Position numbers and translations under genes: made by a program. 64,000 nucleotides of DNA from NCBI GenBank assembly GCA_029224465.1, contig JAQXUQ010000002.1:62001-126000 (forward strand), read 5' to 3'. Under the pieces are notes generated by a model. That model ran no database searches and was not told the origin of the DNA. It was given only the letters and a program-made list of their open reading frames with translations. Below are positions 41,984-51,026 of this stretch, piece after piece (the first letter of the stretch is position 1; every line of letters starts with the position of its first letter). The stretch comes from Bacillota bacterium (GTDB lineage: Bacteria; Bacillota; Clostridia; Lachnospirales; Lachnospiraceae).

Positions 41984-43822
41984 ATGAATTCACAGGAAAA
42001 CAATCAGGAAAAGATCACTTTCGAGGATATGAATTCAGGCGGCAGCGAATCTGTCAACGAAGCAGCAGCCTCCGGCGCGGAGAATCCGGCTTCCCGGCCT
42101 GCTTCTGGTCCGGACGCGGAGGAGACGGCTTCGAAGCCTGCCGCTGGCAGCGCCGGAAACGGTAAAAACAGTAAAAAGCGGAAAAAAGGCCGCAAAAAGC
42201 TGATCAAAGGACTCATCATCGCGGGTGCAGCCGCAGCCGTCCTCGGCTTCTTTATCTGGAAAACCAAAAAATCCGCGGCGGATGTCTATCTGGAGGACAC
42301 TGTTTCGAAGCGCGACATTGTCACCTACCATACCTTTACCGGAACGGCCGCGGCTGTGGATTCCCGCAGCGTCATGTCTGCTGTCTCGGGCGTAAAGGTC
42401 ACCGAAGTTCCGGTGGAAGAAGGAGACTATGTCAAAAAGGGCGATGTCATCGCCGTTCTTGACTCTGCCGGTCTCGATGAGCAGATTTCCGAGAAGGAAG
42501 CCGCAATGGCAGCATCTGCCAATTCCAGTTCCATCCAGATCCGCTCCGCGCAGCATTCCTACAACAGCCTCCAGTCCAATGTGCATGACGGTCTGGATTC
42601 TTCCCTGCAGGGCGCGCAGGCCGGTATCGACTCCGCCTTCTCCGGACTCGTATCCGCGCAGCAGGCTTTTAATAATGAAGTAAATTTGAATAACAAACAG
42701 CTCAGTGCGACGATTCTCGGCGCGATCCAGAATGTTGACAACGCTTACAATGCCGTGCAGCGCGCCGCGCTTTCCACACAGCAGGCAAAAGATGCGCAGG
42801 CGCACGCAGAGCAGCAGGCGGAGGACGCGGGACTTCCTTTTGATAATTTCTCCTCTTCGCAGGCGATCGAATCCAGTGAACTGACCGAAGATCAGGCCTG
42901 GGACGCCTACCATCAGGCAGTAACCAGTTATGAGGCTGCGAAAATCAATGAGGAAAATCAGCTGACACAGCTCTTTGACAGCCTGATTACCGCGCAGAAC
43001 TCCTATCTGAACGCTGTCGACAGCTATAACGCGGCGGTCCGCAGTACGAAACAGCAGCTCGAAAGCTACTCTTTGCAGGTACAGCAGGCGCAGGCCGGCG
43101 CGGATGATACTGTCAGCCGGCTGCAGCTGGAGAATCTCGAGGACCAGCGCAAGGATTATACAATTACGGCGCCGATCAGCGGACAGATCACGAAGCTTTC
43201 GGTAAAAACCGGCGACATCACCGCGGTATCCAATACAACCAGTCTCGCAACGATCACGAACTATGACAAGATGAAAGTCGACATCAAGGTCGGCGAGTAC
43301 GATATCGTGGACCTGAAGTCCGGCGATCCCGTTACAATCCGCATCCAGGCGCTGCAGAAGGATTATAACGGAAAAATCGCGCACATTGACCGCGAGGCGA
43401 CCGTGGAGAACGGCGTCTCCTATTTCAACGCGGAGGTCAACTTCGCACCCGATGAAAATGTACGCGGCGGCATGAGCGCCGAAGTGAAGCTGACCATCAA
43501 CGATCTGCATGATGTTCCTTCCATTTCCAACGACGCGGTGCAGAATGCCGATGACGGCTCCGCCTATGTCCTTGTCCGCAGCGAAGACGGCAAAACATAC
43601 ACGCGCAAAAACGTTACGCTCGGCGCGACCGACGGCTCCTACACGCAGGTTACAGACGGTCTTTCGGAAGGCGACAAGGTCTACTACCTGCCTGCGAAGG
43701 CGCCCAGCCTGCAGGACGGTTTGTACATGAGTACAGACGAAGGAGCGGCAGACGAAACGGATGACGGCGGTGCTCCTTCCGGCGCTGCTGCGGCAGACGG
43801 CGATGCCGCGCCGGCAGAGTAA
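41984..43822 (+). CDS. Membrane fusion (adaptor) protein of a MacAB-like exporter
   Basis: Extracytoplasmic adaptor, 612 residues: acidic cytoplasmic N-terminus (1-60), basic stretch and one membrane anchor (about 73-92), biotinyl-lipoyl-like half motifs (VEEGDYVKKGDVIAVLDSAG and ITAPISGQITKLSVKTGDIT), between them a long coiled-coil of Gln/Ala-rich helices (about 165-375), then the beta-barrel with RGGMSAEVKLTI. GAGG precedes the ATG. It is first of three genes, 12 bases before the ATPase. The lack of an outer membrane makes it one of the Gram-positive MacA-like adaptors (inference for this organism). Confidence 0.92.
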   Translation: MNSQENNQEKITFEDMNSGGSESVNEAAASGAENPASRPASGPDAEETASKPAAGSAGNGKNSKKRKKGRKKLIKGLIIAGAAAAVLGFFIWKTKKSAADVYLEDTVSKRDIVTYHTFTGTAAAVDSRSVMSAVSGVKVTEVPVEEGDYVKKGDVIAVLDSAGLDEQISEKEAAMAASANSSSIQIRSAQHSYNSLQSNVHDGLDSSLQGAQAGIDSAFSGLVSAQQAFNNEVNLNNKQLSATILGAIQNVDNAYNAVQRAALSTQQAKDAQAHAEQQAEDAGLPFDNFSSSQAIESSELTEDQAWDAYHQAVTSYEAAKINEENQLTQLFDSLITAQNSYLNAVDSYNAAVRSTKQQLESYSLQVQQAQAGADDTVSRLQLENLEDQRKDYTITAPISGQITKLSVKTGDITAVSNTTSLATITNYDKMKVDIKVGEYDIVDLKSGDPVTIRIQALQKDYNGKIAHIDREATVENGVSYFNAEVNFAPDENVRGGMSAEVKLTINDLHDVPSISNDAVQNADDGSAYVLVRSEDGKTYTRKNVTLGATDGSYTQVTDGLSEGDKVYYLPAKAPSLQDGLYMSTDEGAADETDDGGAPSGAAAADGDAAPAE

Positions 43823-43834
43823 ACGGAGGCACCT

Positions 43835-44524
43835 ATGGAAGATATCCTCCGAATGGTTAACATCTGCAAGGACTATGAGATGGGCGAGGAGACGCTCCAT
43901 GTTTTGAAGAACGTCTCGCTGACCGTCCGCAAAGGCGAGTTTCTTGCGGTTCTGGGTCCTTCCGGGTCCGGAAAATCCACTCTGATGAACATTATCGGCT
44001 GTCTGGACACTCCGACATCTGGTGATTACTGGCTTCACGGCAAATACATCGCAGACGAGGACGAAACCAGCCTTGCGCATATCCGAAGCAGGGAAATCGG
44101 TTTCATCTTTCAGTCCTTCTACCTCCTGCAGAAGCAGACCGCGTACCAGAATGTCGAGCTGCCGCTCCTGTACGCGAACGTGCCGCCGGCAAAAAGGAAA
44201 GAACGTGTAAATTACTGTCTTTCCATGGTCGGATTGACCGACAAGGTCGGAAACTATCCCAACCAGCTCTCGGGCGGCCAGCAGCAGAGAGTCGCAATCG
44301 CGCGCGCGGTCGCAAACCACCCTTCCATCCTTTTAGCCGATGAGCCGACCGGCGCGCTGGACCAGAAAACCGGCGAACAGGTGATGCGTCTGTTTCATAC
44401 GCTCAACGAGGAAGGCAACACAATTATCATGATCACCCATGATCCGAAGATCGCGTCGCACGCTTCCCGAATCGTCCGTATTCTGGACGGCGAAATCAGC
44501 GAGGGCGCTCTTGCCGACGCATAA
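43835..44524 (+). CDS. MacB/LolD-type ABC transporter ATPase
   Basis: Cytoplasmic ATPase of the exporter; 229 residues with Walker [12 protein letters not shown] (about 41), Q-loop IFQSFYLL, signature [15 protein letters not shown], Walker [17 protein letters not shown] and H-loop MITHDPKIA. This arrangement is typical of the MacB/LolD/FtsE family. Acts with the adaptor before it and the permease after it. Confidence 0.95.
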   Translation: MEDILRMVNICKDYEMGEETLHVLKNVSLTVRKGEFLAVLGPSGSGKSTLMNIIGCLDTPTSGDYWLHGKYIADEDETSLAHIRSREIGFIFQSFYLLQKQTAYQNVELPLLYANVPPAKRKERVNYCLSMVGLTDKVGNYPNQLSGGQQQRVAIARAVANHPSILLADEPTGALDQKTGEQVMRLFHTLNEEGNTIIMITHDPKIASHASRIVRILDGEISEGALADA

Positions 44525-44655
44525 GCAGGCGACGCGCTGTGGCAGCCCCGTGAGCCTGTCTCCGGCGCAGTGTATGCCGCAAACACATGATCCCGCGCAG
44601 GCGAAGCATGGCGCGGCAGGACGAAAAAAGTAAAATCACAGGAGGATTCGCCTCG

Positions 44656-45861
44656 ATGCGAAATCATTTTGCCATGGTGCTGCAGAGCATCGAGATGGCT
44701 GTCGATAATATCCGGAGCAATAAGCTTCGTTCGTTTCTGACGATGCTGGGCATTGTCATCGGCGTTGCTTCAGTCATTGCTCTTGTCACAATCGTACAAA
44801 GTGTTACGGGCTCCGTCATGTCCCAGTTTGAAGGACTCGGCGCCGGCACCATCAGTGTCGCCGCGCCCGGAACCGTACTGAATCAGGGTTTATCCGATAC
44901 CGCGCTGGATGAGCTTCGCGCGACAGAGGGCGTCACAGCCATCTCTCCCTCCGCGTCCATGTCGACTTCCGCGGTTTATCAGGATTCGATCACAAAGAAC
45001 ATCTCCGTGAACGGCTGCGATCCCGTGTATTTCCTGCATAACACGGATCAGCTTTCCGACGGCCGCGTGTTCAGCTCTGCCGAGAACGACGGGCAGACCA
45101 ATGTCGCGATCGTTGACAAGGACTTCGTGAAAAATGTTCTCCGGGGAAACGCGGCGCTCGGAACAGAGTTCACGCTGAACGGTTACACTTATAAAGTGAT
45201 CGGGATCCGGAAACCTTCCGACAGCCTTACCGCCGCAATGACCGACAACAGTCAGGTAAAGGGTACTGTTACGATTCCCTACAAAAACGTGCTCCGTATG
45301 CAGGGAACCGCAAATGTCACGAGTGTCGATGTGTATTACGGCGGTGCCTACACTTCATCGCAGGTGGAATCGAACCTCCGCAAAACATTAAACCGGATCT
45401 ACAATGACGCCGACAACGCCTTTTCGATCATCAACCTGGAAAGCCTGATGAACGTCATGAATTCTGTCCGCACCATGCTGAGTACGATGCTGGGTGGCAT
45501 TGCCTCCATTGCTCTTGTTGTCGGCGGCATCGGCATCATGAACATGATGCTGGTTTCGGTTTCAGAGAGAACAAAAGAGATCGGTCTTCGCAAGGCACTC
45601 GGCGCCGAGCCGGTCCGGATTCAGTCGCAGTTTCTGATTGAATCCATTACGCTGTCCGTCATCGGCGGTCTGATCGGCATCGTGCTTGGACTTCTGATCG
45701 CTTTTATCGGCGCGAAAGTGCTGAAAACGACCTTCTCCATATCCTATGGAGCAATTATCCTCGGCGCGGGCTTCTCGGCCGCTGTCGGTATTATTTTCGG
45801 CTGGATGCCGGCCAAACGCGCAAGCGCGCTCAATCCGATTGACGCCCTGCGCTCGGAATAA
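44656..45861 (+). CDS. MacB/FtsX-type ABC permease
   Basis: Membrane subunit, 401 residues from the ATG at 44656 (MRNHFAMVLQSIEMAVDNIR), 10 bases after GGAGG; the longer frame to 44587 has no site. One N-terminal membrane segment (LRSFLTMLGIVIGVASVIAL), a large extracytoplasmic MacB-PCD domain (about 50-270), and three segments in the FtsX domain (GGIASIALVVGGIGIMNMML, ERTKEIGLRKALGAEPVRIQ, SAAVGIIFGWMPAKRASALN). The 131 bases before it contain no gene. Substrate unknown; a peptide or lipid is usual. Confidence 0.93.
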   Translation: MRNHFAMVLQSIEMAVDNIRSNKLRSFLTMLGIVIGVASVIALVTIVQSVTGSVMSQFEGLGAGTISVAAPGTVLNQGLSDTALDELRATEGVTAISPSASMSTSAVYQDSITKNISVNGCDPVYFLHNTDQLSDGRVFSSAENDGQTNVAIVDKDFVKNVLRGNAALGTEFTLNGYTYKVIGIRKPSDSLTAAMTDNSQVKGTVTIPYKNVLRMQGTANVTSVDVYYGGAYTSSQVESNLRKTLNRIYNDADNAFSIINLESLMNVMNSVRTMLSTMLGGIASIALVVGGIGIMNMMLVSVSERTKEIGLRKALGAEPVRIQSQFLIESITLSVIGGLIGIVLGLLIAFIGAKVLKTTFSISYGAIILGAGFSAAVGIIFGWMPAKRASALNPIDALRSE

Positions 45862-45934
45862 AGAATAACCGGCGACCGCAAATACAGCGGGACGCCCTGA
45901 AAGACTCGAACGTTCACGAAAGAAAGGGGATCTT

Positions 45935-46582
45935 ATGAATCAGAAACTTACCGCGAAGCTGGCCGCAGTCACCGCTGCCGCAGCACTCCTTTGTACGCTG
46001 GCACAGCCCGCTGCGCTCTCCGCAAGCGCTGCTCCTGCCTATGAATCCAGGTGGACACAGACCATTTCCATGGAGGAACTGCTGCTGCCCGCGCTGTCCA
46101 ATCCGTGGACCGACGCAAACGGCACGTACCGTCAGCTCAGGCAGGCACTCCGTTTCAAGACACTTTATCAGGGAAACATTCTGAGCCTCTGGCAGAAGGG
46201 CGCCCGCATTCCTGCAGAGTCCCTGCGAAAGCTCTCCGAAGAGGGCCTGATTTCCGGCTACCTGTACAAGCTGATCGCCGGCCTGCCGTTTACGGCTTCC
46301 GATTTCAGCGATGTTTTTAACGCAAATTATTATTATGCGGCAAATCCGGACCTTGCTGCTGCCGGCATTCCGCTCGATGAAAATCAGCTGTTCCAGCATT
46401 TCCTGACACAGGGCATGGCGCAGGGCAGAGTCGCGAGCCCCTCCTTCAACCTCTCTTATTTCAAGGCGAACTATCCGCAGCTCGAGAAGGCAATGGGCGG
46501 CAGCAATGTCAACTGGTACCTGTATTACATCCTGTACGGCAAGGATAACGGACAGGTTGCCGACAGACTGCTGAAGAAGTAA
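45935..46582 (+). CDS. Small secreted protein with surface-repeat-like domain
   Basis: Unknown function. The 215 residues have a signal peptide (KLAAVTAAAALLCTLAQPAA, cut near ASA, about 31), a helical middle, and a C-terminal domain (about 125-215) with DVFNANYYYAANPDLAAAGI, LFQHFLTQGMAQGRVASPSF and YFKANYPQLEKAMG. This Tyr/Asn/Pro-Asp pattern recalls repeat modules in secreted and surface proteins of Clostridia. GAAAGGGGATCTT precedes the ATG. It follows the MacAB-like genes by 73 bases on the same strand and may be linked to them or independent. Confidence 0.75.
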   Translation: MNQKLTAKLAAVTAAAALLCTLAQPAALSASAAPAYESRWTQTISMEELLLPALSNPWTDANGTYRQLRQALRFKTLYQGNILSLWQKGARIPAESLRKLSEEGLISGYLYKLIAGLPFTASDFSDVFNANYYYAANPDLAAAGIPLDENQLFQHFLTQGMAQGRVASPSFNLSYFKANYPQLEKAMGGSNVNWYLYYILYGKDNGQVADRLLKK

Positions 46583-46595
46583 GAATTAACGGCGG

Positions 46596-48251
46596 TCAGG
46601 CGAGGAGCTGCTCACGGATCGGCGGAATCAGCTGTTTCTTTCTGCTGACAACCCCGGGCAGCGAAGCCTGACCGTCCTTCGCTTCCACATGAAACGCGCT
46701 TCTGACCAGTTCTTCCGCTCCTTTTCCCGCGTACAGAAGAAGCGTCCCCTGCTGCGGGATGCTTGTCAGCATGTAAAAGATCATGTTCATGCCGCTCCGC
46801 TTCTGTTCTTTCGGAAGGTATTCCGCCACCGTCTTCTCCGCGATGCCATATGCCTTTTCACTCATAAAGAAGCCCTGACCGACCGAAATATTGTAATCTC
46901 CGATCGAAAATTCCTTATAATCCGTATGCAGAATATCATCCGCGTCCCGTCCGGTCAGATCTTCCCCGGCTTCAAACATACTTTTCGCGTACTCTTCGAT
47001 GTTTTCGCCGGCAATGACAGAAAGTGCCCGCGCCGCTGCCTGATCCCGCAGCGTGCAGGTCGGTGAATGAAACATTAAAGTGTCCGAAAGAATCGCCGAC
47101 AGCATCAGCCCCGCAATCTTTTCCGGGATCTTTACATTCTTTTCCTGATACATTTCGTAGAGGATCGTCGAAGTGCAGCCTACCGGCTCATTCCGGAAGT
47201 ACACCGGCCCTCCGGTTTCAAGGCTTCCGATTCTGTGATGGTCGATAATCTCCAGAATCGCCGCGCCTTCAAGTCCGTCCACAGCCTGCGATTCCTCATT
47301 ATGATCGACGAGGATGACTTTCTTTCTGTGCATGTTCAGGAAATTCCGTCTGCTGATCACGCCGCAGTATTTGCCTTCTTTGTCGAGAATCGGAAAGTAC
47401 CTGTGGCGAAGGCTCGCCATAACTTTACGTGCCTCTTCAATCGGCGTGCTGACATTAAAGGTAATCAGGTTCTCCTTCAGCATGAAATACTTGATCGGCG
47501 CCGCCATGCTAACGAGTCTCGCGGACGCGTAGGTATCATAATGCGTCTGGACCACAGTGCAGCCCGAAGACGCCGCGCGTTTTAACAGAATCGGCGGAAC
47601 CTTGGAATCCGCGCACACGACAAGGCAGCTCGCGCCGCAGTCGATCGCGCACATCTGCGCTTCATAGCGGTTCGTGACCATCACAAGATCGCCCGGCTGC
47701 ACGAGTTCCTCCATGACTTCCGGGCTGGTCCCGACCAGAATCCGGCCTTTCGTGATTTCTCCGTCGATATCACCGACAAGGAGCTTTCCGTCCAGGACTT
47801 CCAGAAGATTTCTGTAACTCGTATGCGCTTTCGAAAGAACCGCCGTATCGAACAGATCCATATTCGCGTTGGCCACGTCCTTGACCGCGATCAGTCCCAG
47901 CAGGTTATTTTCTTTGTCCGTAACGCAGAGCGTGTCGATTTCATGCTCGAGCATGTGCTTCCACGCTGCCCGCATGCTCATATTGCCATCCACGCCCGGT
48001 TCCTGCCGGATATCGATATTGCTGATATTGGGGCTTAAATCGACCGAAAGTCTTGGCTGCTCAAAGCCGAAATGCCGCAGGACAAACTCCGTCTCTCTGT
48101 TGATTTCACCCGCCCTGCGTGGCTCATAAACTTCTTCCTCCGAAATACGGTTTTTCAGATACGCATAGGAAATCGCCGAACAGATGGAATCCGTATCCGG
48201 ATTCTTGTGGCCGATGACCCGGATAATGCGTTGTTTAGAAGTGTCGAACAT
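46596..48251 (-). CDS. ppaC: Manganese-dependent inorganic pyrophosphatase with CBS and DRTGG domains
   Basis: Family II pyrophosphatase, hydrolysing PPi in the cytoplasm with nucleotide-regulated CBS domains. In 551 residues the DHH parts are GHKNPDTDSICSAISYAYLK (14-33, metal ligands) and IIDHHRIG (about 336), with LSDTLMFHSPTC after it; inserted between are a CBS motif (MLEHEIDTLCVTDKENNLLG), a DRTGG domain (about 150-250) and a second CBS (HRYFPILDKEGKYCGVISRR). The C-terminal DHHA2 domain ends SRKKQLIPPI. CBS domains bind AMP/ADP or Ap4A in characterised relatives. Third gene after the AI-2E-family gene and mntP. Confidence 0.95.
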   Translation of the reverse strand: MFDTSKQRIIRVIGHKNPDTDSICSAISYAYLKNRISEEEVYEPRRAGEINRETEFVLRHFGFEQPRLSVDLSPNISNIDIRQEPGVDGNMSMRAAWKHMLEHEIDTLCVTDKENNLLGLIAVKDVANANMDLFDTAVLSKAHTSYRNLLEVLDGKLLVGDIDGEITKGRILVGTSPEVMEELVQPGDLVMVTNRYEAQMCAIDCGASCLVVCADSKVPPILLKRAASSGCTVVQTHYDTYASARLVSMAAPIKYFMLKENLITFNVSTPIEEARKVMASLRHRYFPILDKEGKYCGVISRRNFLNMHRKKVILVDHNEESQAVDGLEGAAILEIIDHHRIGSLETGGPVYFRNEPVGCTSTILYEMYQEKNVKIPEKIAGLMLSAILSDTLMFHSPTCTLRDQAAARALSVIAGENIEEYAKSMFEAGEDLTGRDADDILHTDYKEFSIGDYNISVGQGFFMSEKAYGIAEKTVAEYLPKEQKRSGMNMIFYMLTSIPQQGTLLLYAGKGAEELVRSAFHVEAKDGQASLPGVVSRKKQLIPPIREQLLA

Positions 48252-48281
48252 GTTTTCCCCCTTGTTTCCCCCTCGGATGAT

Positions 48282-48881
48282 TTAAGGCAAAAAGCTGCGT
48301 ATAAAAATCTCAAGCCCGATGCCGATCAGAATCGTGCCGCCCAGAATTGAAGCCTTATCGGACAGCCGCGCGCCGAAGTGCCTGCCGAACCGCAGCCCGC
48401 ACATGCAGATCGCGAACGTGACAACGGCAACGATCGCGCATGCCGTCAGCGCTTCCGGTGCCCCGTATTCCGAAATTGTAAACCCGACCGAAAGCGCATC
48501 AATGGAAGTGGCAATCCCCTGCATAAAGAGCGTCGCCGGGTCCAGCCGTTTGCAGCAGTGCTTCTCCTCCTCCGCCGCCCGGATCTTCCGGATGCCTTCC
48601 ACCAGCATCTTGCCGCCGATATAAGACAGTAAAAACAGCGCGATCCAGGGAATAAATTGCTGAAACGCCTCAAACGCGGATGCAATTTTATGAACGCAGA
48701 ACCAGCCGGCCAAAGGCATCAGAAACTGAAAGCCGGCGTAGGTACCCGCAATGCAGCACGTTCTCTTCTGCGACATGCCGGGATCTTCCAGCCCGTTGGC
48801 AATGGAAACCGAAAACGCATCCATCGCGAGGCCGGCGCCCAGAAGGATGCTGTTTATAATAAATGCGGATGTTACTGTCAT
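48282..48881 (-). CDS. mntP: Manganese efflux pump, MntP family
   Basis: Exports Mn(2+) across the membrane. The 199 residues have six membrane segments in two repeats, each with the MntP acidic motif: GLAMDAFSVSIANGL (about 17-31) and GIATSIDALSVGFTI (about 122). A Cys-rich loop (EEKHCCKR) may bind metal. The ATG overlaps the upstream stop (ATGA). A Mn-dependent pyrophosphatase is 30 bases downstream, so the pair suggests linked Mn handling. Small insertions such as this loop vary among family members. Confidence 0.9.
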   Translation of the reverse strand: MTVTSAFIINSILLGAGLAMDAFSVSIANGLEDPGMSQKRTCCIAGTYAGFQFLMPLAGWFCVHKIASAFEAFQQFIPWIALFLLSYIGGKMLVEGIRKIRAAEEEKHCCKRLDPATLFMQGIATSIDALSVGFTISEYGAPEALTACAIVAVVTFAICMCGLRFGRHFGARLSDKASILGGTILIGIGLEIFIRSFLP

Positions 48882-50032
48882 TCGGAGATTTTTTCCTTGT
48901 CCTTGCTGCGTACCTTCTGAAGTTTCACAACAATATATTCATGATAAATAAAGTAAAAGATCGCTGCCGCCGGAATGGCAATCAGGATGCCGACAACGCC
49001 GAACATTCTTCCGCCGACAATAATCGAAGCCAGTGTCAGGAGTGACGGAATGCCAAGGGACCCTCCGAAAAGCTTCGGCTTCAGGACATACCCGTCAATC
49101 GTCTGCAGAATCACCGTAAAGATCAGGAACCACAGCGCGTACCAGGGATTTACCATCAGCAGGATGAAGCCGCCGATAATCGCGCCGACAATGGGTCCGA
49201 AAGTCGGCGCGAGATTCGTAACACCCACCACAATCGAGATCAGAGCGATATACGGCATCTGCGCGATTACCATGAACACGGCATTCGCGACGCCGATAAT
49301 CAGTCCGTCGAGCAGGTCGAAAATAATATAGCGGATCAGAATGTCATTGCACTTTCCCCAGAAGATTCCCGCTTCATTATATCTTTTCTCGGGAAGCAGC
49401 AGCCGGAAAAAATGTTTGAACGCCTGCAGGACGGATTTCTTGTCCATCAGGAAATAAATCGCAAGAATATAGCTGATCACGCCGTTCATAATGCCGCTTC
49501 CGATGGACCTGCCGGTATCCAGCACCTTGTCAAAATTCTGGGTCATGCTGTGAGAAAGAGACCCGATAAAACCGTTGATCTGCGTAATCACCTGATTCAG
49601 ATCCAGGTGAACCGCCTGCGCGCCGGCGCTTCCGCCGATACTGCCGATCAGCATCTGAAGGCCTTCGGCATAGGTTTCCAGATTATCGAAGAACCCTTTG
49701 ATGCTGGAAAACAACTGCGGAACCAGCGCCACAAATAACAGGACGATCAGCAGAATAATCACAACCGCGGCAAACGCCACGGACAGAATCCGATTCGCAT
49801 TTTCGCGCTTCACCTTGCGGAACAGTGACCTCTGAAACAGTTTGCAGAGTGGATCCATGATATAAGCAATGATAATACCATAAATAACCGGCGTAAAAAA
49901 GTTGATAAATGTTGAAATGCCGGAGGCCACGATATTCAGATGCGAGACGACGACAAACAGCAGTACGGCCGCGCACGCGGCAAATGTCCTCGACCCCCAG
50001 GCGGTATCTTTCCAGTTCCGGTTAAATTTCAT
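48878..50032 (-). CDS. AI-2E family transporter (PerM-like membrane protein)
   Basis: Eight-segment membrane protein of 384 residues; the ATG at 50032 (MKFNRNWKDTAWGSRTFAAC) follows AAAGGA. Family hallmarks are the double-glycine pair region GVTNLAPTFGPIVGAIIGGF (about 265), the PLCKLF loop and IDGYVLKPKLFGGSLGIPSL. Members export diverse substrates, some Na(+)/H(+); an autoinducer role is not implied. It overlaps mntP and starts 32 bases after argC. Confidence 0.9.
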   Translation of the reverse strand: MKFNRNWKDTAWGSRTFAACAAVLLFVVVSHLNIVASGISTFINFFTPVIYGIIIAYIMDPLCKLFQRSLFRKVKRENANRILSVAFAAVVIILLIVLLFVALVPQLFSSIKGFFDNLETYAEGLQMLIGSIGGSAGAQAVHLDLNQVITQINGFIGSLSHSMTQNFDKVLDTGRSIGSGIMNGVISYILAIYFLMDKKSVLQAFKHFFRLLLPEKRYNEAGIFWGKCNDILIRYIIFDLLDGLIIGVANAVFMVIAQMPYIALISIVVGVTNLAPTFGPIVGAIIGGFILLMVNPWYALWFLIFTVILQTIDGYVLKPKLFGGSLGIPSLLTLASIIVGGRMFGVVGILIAIPAAAIFYFIYHEYIVVKLQKVRSKDKEKISE

Positions 50033-50064
50033 TCTGTTTCCTTTCGCTCTGCCTTTAAAACATC

Positions 50065-51000
50065 TCACACAAGACCGGTACTCTCATCCAGCCCCAGCAT
50101 AATGTTCATATTCTGCACGGCCGCTCCGGATGCTCCTTTGCCCAGATTGTCGAATACAGCGGTTACACTGGTCTGCTCTTCGTGTCCGCAGACATAGATC
50201 CGCAGCTCGTTGGTTCCCGCGAGCATATTCGCGTGAAGTCTTGCAGGCTGCTGTCCGAACGGAGCCACGCGCACAAAACGCTCGCCCTGATAATATTCCT
50301 GCAGCTTTTCACAGATCGTTTCCGCGGAAGGCTGACCCGTAAGGAGCCGGTTCTGCAGCAGAATCGTCGTCGCCATTCCTTTATAATAATCATCCACGAC
50401 CGGAAGAAAAACCGGAGGATAGGCAAGCCCTGTCATCTTCTGCATCTCCGGCACATGTTTATGCCGGAGGTTCAGGCCGTAGAGCCCCGGTGCATATAAC
50501 GCTTCCGGTTTTTCCGGCGCTTCATATTCGGCAATCATCTTCTTGCCGCCACCGGAGTAACCGGTCAGAGAATAGCAGGTTACCGGATAATCCGCCGGCA
50601 GTATTCCCATGCGGACAAGCGGCGCCGTAACGGAAATGAATCCGGTCGCGTGGCAGCCGGGATTCGCGATCCTGCTGCCCTGTGCGATTCTCCGGCGCTG
50701 CTGCGCGGACAGTTCGGGGAAGCCGTAAACCCAGCCTTCACTGACTCTGTGCGCCGTGGAAGCGTCAATAACGCGGACCTGCGGGTTCTCGATCATTCTC
50801 ACGGCTTCGACGGCACCGGCGTCCGGCAGGCACAGAAAAACAATGTCCGCCGCGTTCAACAGGCGTCTCCGCTCGTTCTCATCGTGCCTTTTGTCTTCCG
50901 CGATCCGCAGAAGCTCCAGATCATCTCTTTGACCGATTCTGTCATAAATCTGCAGTCCGGTCGTTCCGTACTGTCCGTCAATATATACTCTGATCTTCAT
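50065..51000 (-). CDS. argC: N-acetyl-gamma-glutamyl-phosphate reductase (type 2)
   Basis: Third step of arginine synthesis, NADPH-dependent. The 311 residues start MKIRVYIDGQYGTTGLQIYD (nucleotide motif) and contain the catalytic Cys in NPGCHATGFIS (about 113), the short type 2 layout and KYVPEMQ-like HKHVPEMQKMTG with the active-site His. Two adjacent ATGs exist (51003, 51000); the second is better spaced from GGAG. No other arg gene is nearby, so this is an orphan biosynthetic gene in the run. Confidence 0.93.
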   Translation of the reverse strand: MKIRVYIDGQYGTTGLQIYDRIGQRDDLELLRIAEDKRHDENERRRLLNAADIVFLCLPDAGAVEAVRMIENPQVRVIDASTAHRVSEGWVYGFPELSAQQRRRIAQGSRIANPGCHATGFISVTAPLVRMGILPADYPVTCYSLTGYSGGGKKMIAEYEAPEKPEALYAPGLYGLNLRHKHVPEMQKMTGLAYPPVFLPVVDDYYKGMATTILLQNRLLTGQPSAETICEKLQEYYQGERFVRVAPFGQQPARLHANMLAGTNELRIYVCGHEEQTSVTAVFDNLGKGASGAAVQNMNIMLGLDESTGLV

Positions 51001-51026
51001 CATTTCTCCGGTAAGTCCCCGGTCCG

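Noticed and set aside
42035-44320. A 761-codon open frame on the minus strand across the MacA-like and ATPase genes
   Set aside because: It is an antisense shadow of two well-supported genes. The translated product is rich in Arg, Cys and Val with no domain, and no ribosome site is present.
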